A stretch of DNA of 10,368 nucleotides from Bryobacterales bacterium. GTDB lineage: Bacteria > Acidobacteriota > Terriglobia > Bryobacterales > Bryobacteraceae. The stretch lies in assembly GCA_003132865.1 (NCBI GenBank), contig PKYZ01000601.1:7521-17888 (forward strand), written 5' to 3'. The first letter of the stretch is position 1, and each line of letters begins with the position of its first letter. The notes under the pieces are model-generated. The model was not told where the DNA came from. It made no database searches and was given only the letters and a program-made list of their open reading frames with translations. Positions 10,001 to 10,368 of this stretch are shown here, piece after piece. The position numbers and the translations under genes are program-made.

Positions 10001-10368
10001 TTCGCGTACTGCGAGCCTTGGCCGGTGTAGAGGAACGCCACCTTGGGCGCCGGACCGTGACCGCGGAAGATGCCTTGAGAGCGGAGTGCCTTCCATTGCA
10101 TCGGCTGGTTGGCCGCCAGCGCCTTGAGGGCCTTGGCCGATTTGTCCGCCAGATCGGCCGCGTCGGCGTAGTCGATCGCGATGCGCTCCGGCGCGTGGAG
10201 GTCGGATTCAGACGGCGCGGCCGGCGACGGCGCGCGGCCTGCTTCGGCAGCTTTCTGCACGGAGCGCAGACGCTCGGCCAGGTCGGCGTCCGATGCGCCT
10301 CCGATCACCAGCGCGCCGCGCAAGGGGGCTTTGGCGAGGTAGGGCTGGACTCCAGTCCTGCGGCCGGC
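4072..10368 (-). CDS. Large type I iterative polyketide/PUFA-like synthase (AT-KS-ACP-ACP-KR-DH), 5'-partial
   Basis: The frame stays open through the right window edge (last codons around LAKAPLRGALVIGG), so the gene begins outside the window; about 2,098 residues are visible, ending at a TAG at 4072-4074. An in-frame TTG at 10321-10323 is not a convincing start. Visible domain order: AT (~9046-10047), KS (~7447-8967), two carrier domains (6937-7179 and 6619-6861), KR with a preceding structural half (~5011-6486) and a double-hotdog DH (~4108-4940). No enoyl reductase or thioesterase is visible. The residues before AT look like a KS-AT linker, so a further KS upstream is likely. The architecture recalls PfaA-type PUFA and enediyne PKSE synthases, and the adjacent PPTase fits this. 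The product is probably a hydroxylated or polyene acyl chain (inference). Odd features: Thr in both carrier motifs, and interdomain linkers built from repeats. Confidence 0.9.
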   Translation of the reverse strand, partial: AGRRTGVQPYLAKAPLRGALVIGGASDADLAERLRSVQKAAEAGRAPSPAAPSESDLHAPERIAIDYADAADLADKSAKALKALAANQPMQWKALRSQGIFRGHGPAPKVAFLYTGQGSQYANMLSALRAAEPIVAATFAEADGVMTPLLGKPLSEFVFVNPADATAVAQAEEDLRQTAITQPAVLATDLSLTRLLAAYGIQPDMTMGHSLGEYGALVASGAMPFADALEAVSARGREMTRVSMVDNGRMAAVFAPLGEIERVLRTVDGYVVIANLNSNTQAVIGGASQAVEQAMALFEKAGYNAVPLPVSHAFHTSIVAPASEPLRRTLERLHLEPPHIPVVANVNGEFYPMGPQAVPQMLDILARQVASPVQFIQGLRTLYDAGARVFVEVGPKKALQGFAEDVLGDRPDVLAVFTNHPKAGDIPAFNQALCGLYAAGLGVGQASQHVAQASACDDRPGGLSHDRLPVTITGAALGLPGPGRIFDDGNIARILRGEQCIDVIPTRFRRAMLDKHITRLLKSDKGGPTFESINNLSEVIKLAGRGGDFDLEKEFGVSAERLAALDRATQLAIGAGLDALRDAGIPLVMRYKTTSKGTQLPERWGLPDAMRDDTGVIFACVFPGFDSFAAEMSRYYADRARRDQLAMLESMYARLVEAEGRSTVGQEMARRIDDLRAELEREPYKFDRRFLFHILSMGHSQFAEFIGARGPNTQINAACASTTQAVALANDWIRAGRCRRVIVVSADDITTDNLIEWFGAGFLASGAAATDAIVEEAATPFDRRRHGMIMGMGAAAMVIESAEAARERGIRPICEVLSAVTANSAFHGTRLDPEHICQVMEGLVAQAEAHNGFRRHEAAPRTVFVSHETYTPARGGSASAEIHALRRVFGPEADRIVISNTKGFTGHPMGTGIEDVVAVKALETGCVPPVANFKEVDPELGNLNLSKGGGYPVEYALRLGAGFGSQVSMTLLRWIAAKDGVRTSPHALGYASRIADASVWSAWLSRIAGNRAADLEVVQRTLRVKDRAPQAAQAHPVVETKAAPEVKHQPPAPSPQPPAPVATDPVKERILALVAEKTGYPSDMLDLDLDLEADLGVDTVKQADLFASVRAIYNIPRDENRKLRDFPTLAHVVRFVYEKRPDLDSQPPAPSPQLPAPAAVPQPPAPAVGDPVKERLLALVAEKTGYPQDMLDPDLDLEADLGVDTVKQADLFASVRAIYNIPRDENRKLRDFPTLAHVIRFVYEKRPDLDRQPPAPSPQPLASPARTVLADFDAANQIPRRVPAPSLRPPLAFCKPTTVTLGPGRRVAIMPDKGGVTEALAERLQASGVEVLLLDGTPVAGPVHGVYWLPALDHEGSLREMDLAAWREALRVRVKSLYTTMRAFYEQIAAPDTFLVSATRLGGQQGYDEAGAVAPMGGAVAGFTKTYKRERPEAFVKTVDFEAERNASEVAEALVAETLRDPGAIEIGYKGGLRWSVSLEEQPAVDGQPGLALNKDTVFLVTGAAGSIVSAITADLAAASGGTFYLLDLVPEPDPDNPDLRRLASGKASDKEGLMRDLHARIKARGERATPALVEKELAGLERAQAALSAIDAVRAAGGTAHYYSVNLTDADAVAKIVGEVRERSGRIDVLLHAAGTERSRFLPDKDPREFDLVFDVKADGWFNLLHAIGDMPLRATVAFSSIAGRFGNAGQADYSSANDLLCKIASSFRTTRPATRGIAIDWTAWGGIGMATRGSIPEMMARAGIDVLPPEAGIPWIRRELTAGGTCGEVVVARDLGILMNEWDATGGLDTTATPAQGPMIGKIAGMRLQGGLTVETTLDPAIQPFLHDHQIEGKPVLPGVMGIEAFAETALCMLPGWHVAAIEEVNFLAPFKFYRSEPRTVTIEAVFRPQGESVVADCRLNGSRSLPNQTEPQVTTHFTARVRLTKERPETVAAPALGVPAGSTVEAADIYRVFFHGPAYQVLERAWLNEQPDEHRTVGQFSKGLPNHHHPSESPLVMAPRLIELCFQAAALREVAVQGRIGLPLHVEQVCLWRAPELAEGPLYAVITPDSSEGSFDAEVVDTAGNRYVQLRGYKMVAHPDAVDVEPLRALHAVVA
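4108..4940 (-). other. Double-hotdog dehydratase (DH) domain
   Basis: The first hotdog carries LHDHQIEGKPVLPG, matching HxxxGxxxxP, with the likely catalytic His at 4876-4878. FFHGPAYQVLE marks the start of the second hotdog. The acidic residue of the usual DxxxQ/H motif is Glu here, in IELCFQ (GAG codon at 4351-4353). This may still support catalysis. Position after KR and before a PPTase matches enediyne-type synthases. The protein ends soon after this fold with no releasing domain. Confidence 0.82.
5011..6486 (-). other. Ketoreductase (KR) domain with structural half
   Basis: The first half (about 5900-6486) is a degenerate Rossmann-like structural subdomain (RRVAIMPDKGG onward). The catalytic half starts with the NADP-binding VTGAAGSIVSA (Thr codon at 5863-5865), a form of the glycine motif like that of Pfa-type KR. 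Catalytic residues are Lys in VKADGW (5395-5397), Ser in FSSIAG (5323-5325), Tyr in ADYSSAND (5284-5286, 13 residues after the Ser) and the following Asn (5272-5274). A charged helical insertion (about 5590-5740) separates the nucleotide site from the VNLTDAD strand. It should reduce the beta-keto group to a hydroxyl. Confidence 0.85.
6588..6616 (+). repeat. GGGGGCT heptamer tract in the carrier-KR linker
   Basis: Four G-runs (4-5 bases) spaced by CT or CTA, encoding QPPAPSPQP on the minus strand. This is the third copy of the same element at a carrier boundary. Confidence 0.82.
6619..6861 (-). other. Carrier-protein-like domain 2, Thr at phosphopantetheine site
   Basis: Identical to carrier domain 1 at 77 of 81 positions. 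The differences are conservative or on the surface: I/L, S/Q, L/P and V/I. The modification site is again Thr, codon ACG at 6754-6756. It is followed by a Pro-rich linker into the KR region. Confidence 0.88.
6877..6934 (+). repeat. Interrupted GGGGGCT tract in the carrier-carrier linker
   Basis: Six G-runs of 4-6 bases, four of them in heptamer register, encoding QPPAPSPQLPAP and PQPPAP on the minus strand. Bases 6912-6934 are identical to 6594-6616, so this tract was copied with the carrier unit. Confidence 0.82.
6937..7179 (-). other. Carrier-protein-like domain 1, Thr at phosphopantetheine site
   Basis: An 81-residue ACP fold from DPVKERILAL to EKRPDLD. The motif that normally reads LGxDS is LGVDTVKQADLF, with ACG (Thr) at 7072-7074. 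Everything else around helix II is well kept (EADLGVD before, PTLAHVV at helix IV). It sits between the Pro-rich linker after KS and a second, almost identical copy. Confidence 0.88.
7195..7225 (+). repeat. GGGGGCT heptamer tract in the KS-carrier linker
   Basis: Four G-runs of 5-6 bases separated by CT. On the minus strand the tract encodes the Pro-rich linker QPPAPSPQPPAP. The G-rich strand is the template strand of the synthase gene and fits the G-quadruplex pattern with very short loops. Confidence 0.85.
7447..8967 (-). other. Divergent ketosynthase (KS) domain of the synthase
   Basis: Condensing domain of about 507 residues, against roughly 420 for a usual KS. The nucleophile lies in INAACASTTQA, Cys codon at 8212-8214. 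The first catalytic His lies in SHETYTPARGG (codon 7768-7770), where most PKS KS have HGTGT. The second lies in NTKGFTGHPMGTG (codon 7648-7650) with its usual preceding Lys. The Cys-His-His triad is therefore intact. The extra length is N-terminal to the Cys and includes a charged helical stretch around 8330-8480. It is not a Cys-less chain-length factor. It belongs to an unusual KS lineage that I cannot name precisely. Confidence 0.82.
8977..9039. repeat. REP-like composite palindrome inside the synthase gene
   Basis: A perfect 13-bp inverted repeat, ggacaggcctccc (8977-8989) and gggaggcctgtcc (9027-9039), encloses a second hairpin, cacaggct (9000-9007) with agcctgtg (9010-9017). The left arm can also fold locally: gacaggcc (8978-8985) with ggcctgtc (8990-8997). 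The layout resembles dispersed intergenic REP-type repeats. Here it is read in frame as VGQASQHVAQASACDDRPGG, the linker between AT and KS. Confidence 0.8.
9046..10047 (-). other. Acyltransferase (AT) domain of the synthase
   Basis: The N-terminal YTGQGSQY motif lies near 10005-10030. The nucleophile elbow GHSLGEY has its Ser codon at 9739-9741, followed by the SARGREM segment with the conserved Arg. The second catalytic His lies in SHAFHTS (His codons at 9433-9435 and 9424-9426). The HAFH signature is the one associated with malonyl-CoA rather than methylmalonyl-CoA selection in modular PKS. The domain ends after VEVGPKKALQGF and a short helix (LCGLYAAGLG), where the repeat-derived linker begins. 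It appears complete and active. Confidence 0.88.
10341..10359. repeat. Palindrome upstream of the AT domain at the window edge
   Basis: The sequence agggctggactccagtcct has 9-bp arms around a central C with one G-T wobble. It lies in frame in the linker preceding AT (TGVQPYLAK). It may be another REP-like element, but the window ends too soon to see its full extent. Confidence 0.55.

Noticed and set aside
10321..10323. TTG as the start codon of the synthase
   Set aside because: The frame is open for all codons to the window edge, the sequence before it continues the KS-AT-type linker, and there is no RBS.
1180..10368. One pathway in which the sulfotransferase sulfates the synthase product
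   Set aside because: The gene sets are convergent, the sulfotransferase is exported and acts on phenols, and the visible synthase domains do not indicate an aromatic product.

Overview
The window looks like chromosomal DNA of a GC-rich soil or environmental bacterium. A Bryobacterales/Solibacter-like acidobacterium is my best guess. This rests on large secreted proteins, Pfa-like megasynthase domains and REP-like palindromes, and is inference rather than proof. No RNA genes, CRISPR array or mobile element was seen. The intergenic gaps are very short (4, 100 and 20 bp).

Left part (1-3261, + strand): two genes for exported proteins lie 4 bp apart. The first is a cysteine-rich protein of unknown function, cut by the left window edge. 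The second is an aryl-sulfate sulfotransferase (ASST/AssT family) with a signal peptide, Ig/FN3-like N-terminal domains and a recognisable set of active-site His/Asn/Arg residues.

Right part (3362-10368, - strand, convergent with the left pair): a very large iterative-type polyketide/fatty-acid synthase gene starts beyond the right edge and ends at 4072. It is followed 20 bp later by a stand-alone Sfp-type 4'-phosphopantetheinyl transferase (PPTase). The visible domain order is AT - KS - carrier - carrier - KR - DH. This resembles PUFA (Pfa) and enediyne (PKSE) synthases, where a PPTase can be fused after the DH.

The most striking points are in the synthase. (1) Both carrier domains have Thr (ACG) where the phosphopantetheine-accepting Ser should be, although a PPTase gene lies immediately downstream. 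(2) The interdomain linkers appear to be made of repeat DNA read in frame. The AT-KS linker is a REP-like double palindrome (8977-9039). The linkers around the carriers are GGGGGCT heptamer tracts. A further palindrome lies just upstream of AT at the right edge. (3) The two carriers are a recent 318-bp tandem duplication with 77 of 81 residues identical. (4) The KS has an unusual His motif and is about 80-90 residues longer than usual.

Expected joint action: the PPTase primes carrier proteins, AT loads malonyl units, KS condenses, and KR and DH process the beta-carbon to make a hydroxylated or unsaturated acyl or polyene chain. No thioesterase, enoyl reductase or export gene is visible. The sulfotransferase pair is convergently transcribed, and nothing ties it functionally to the synthase.
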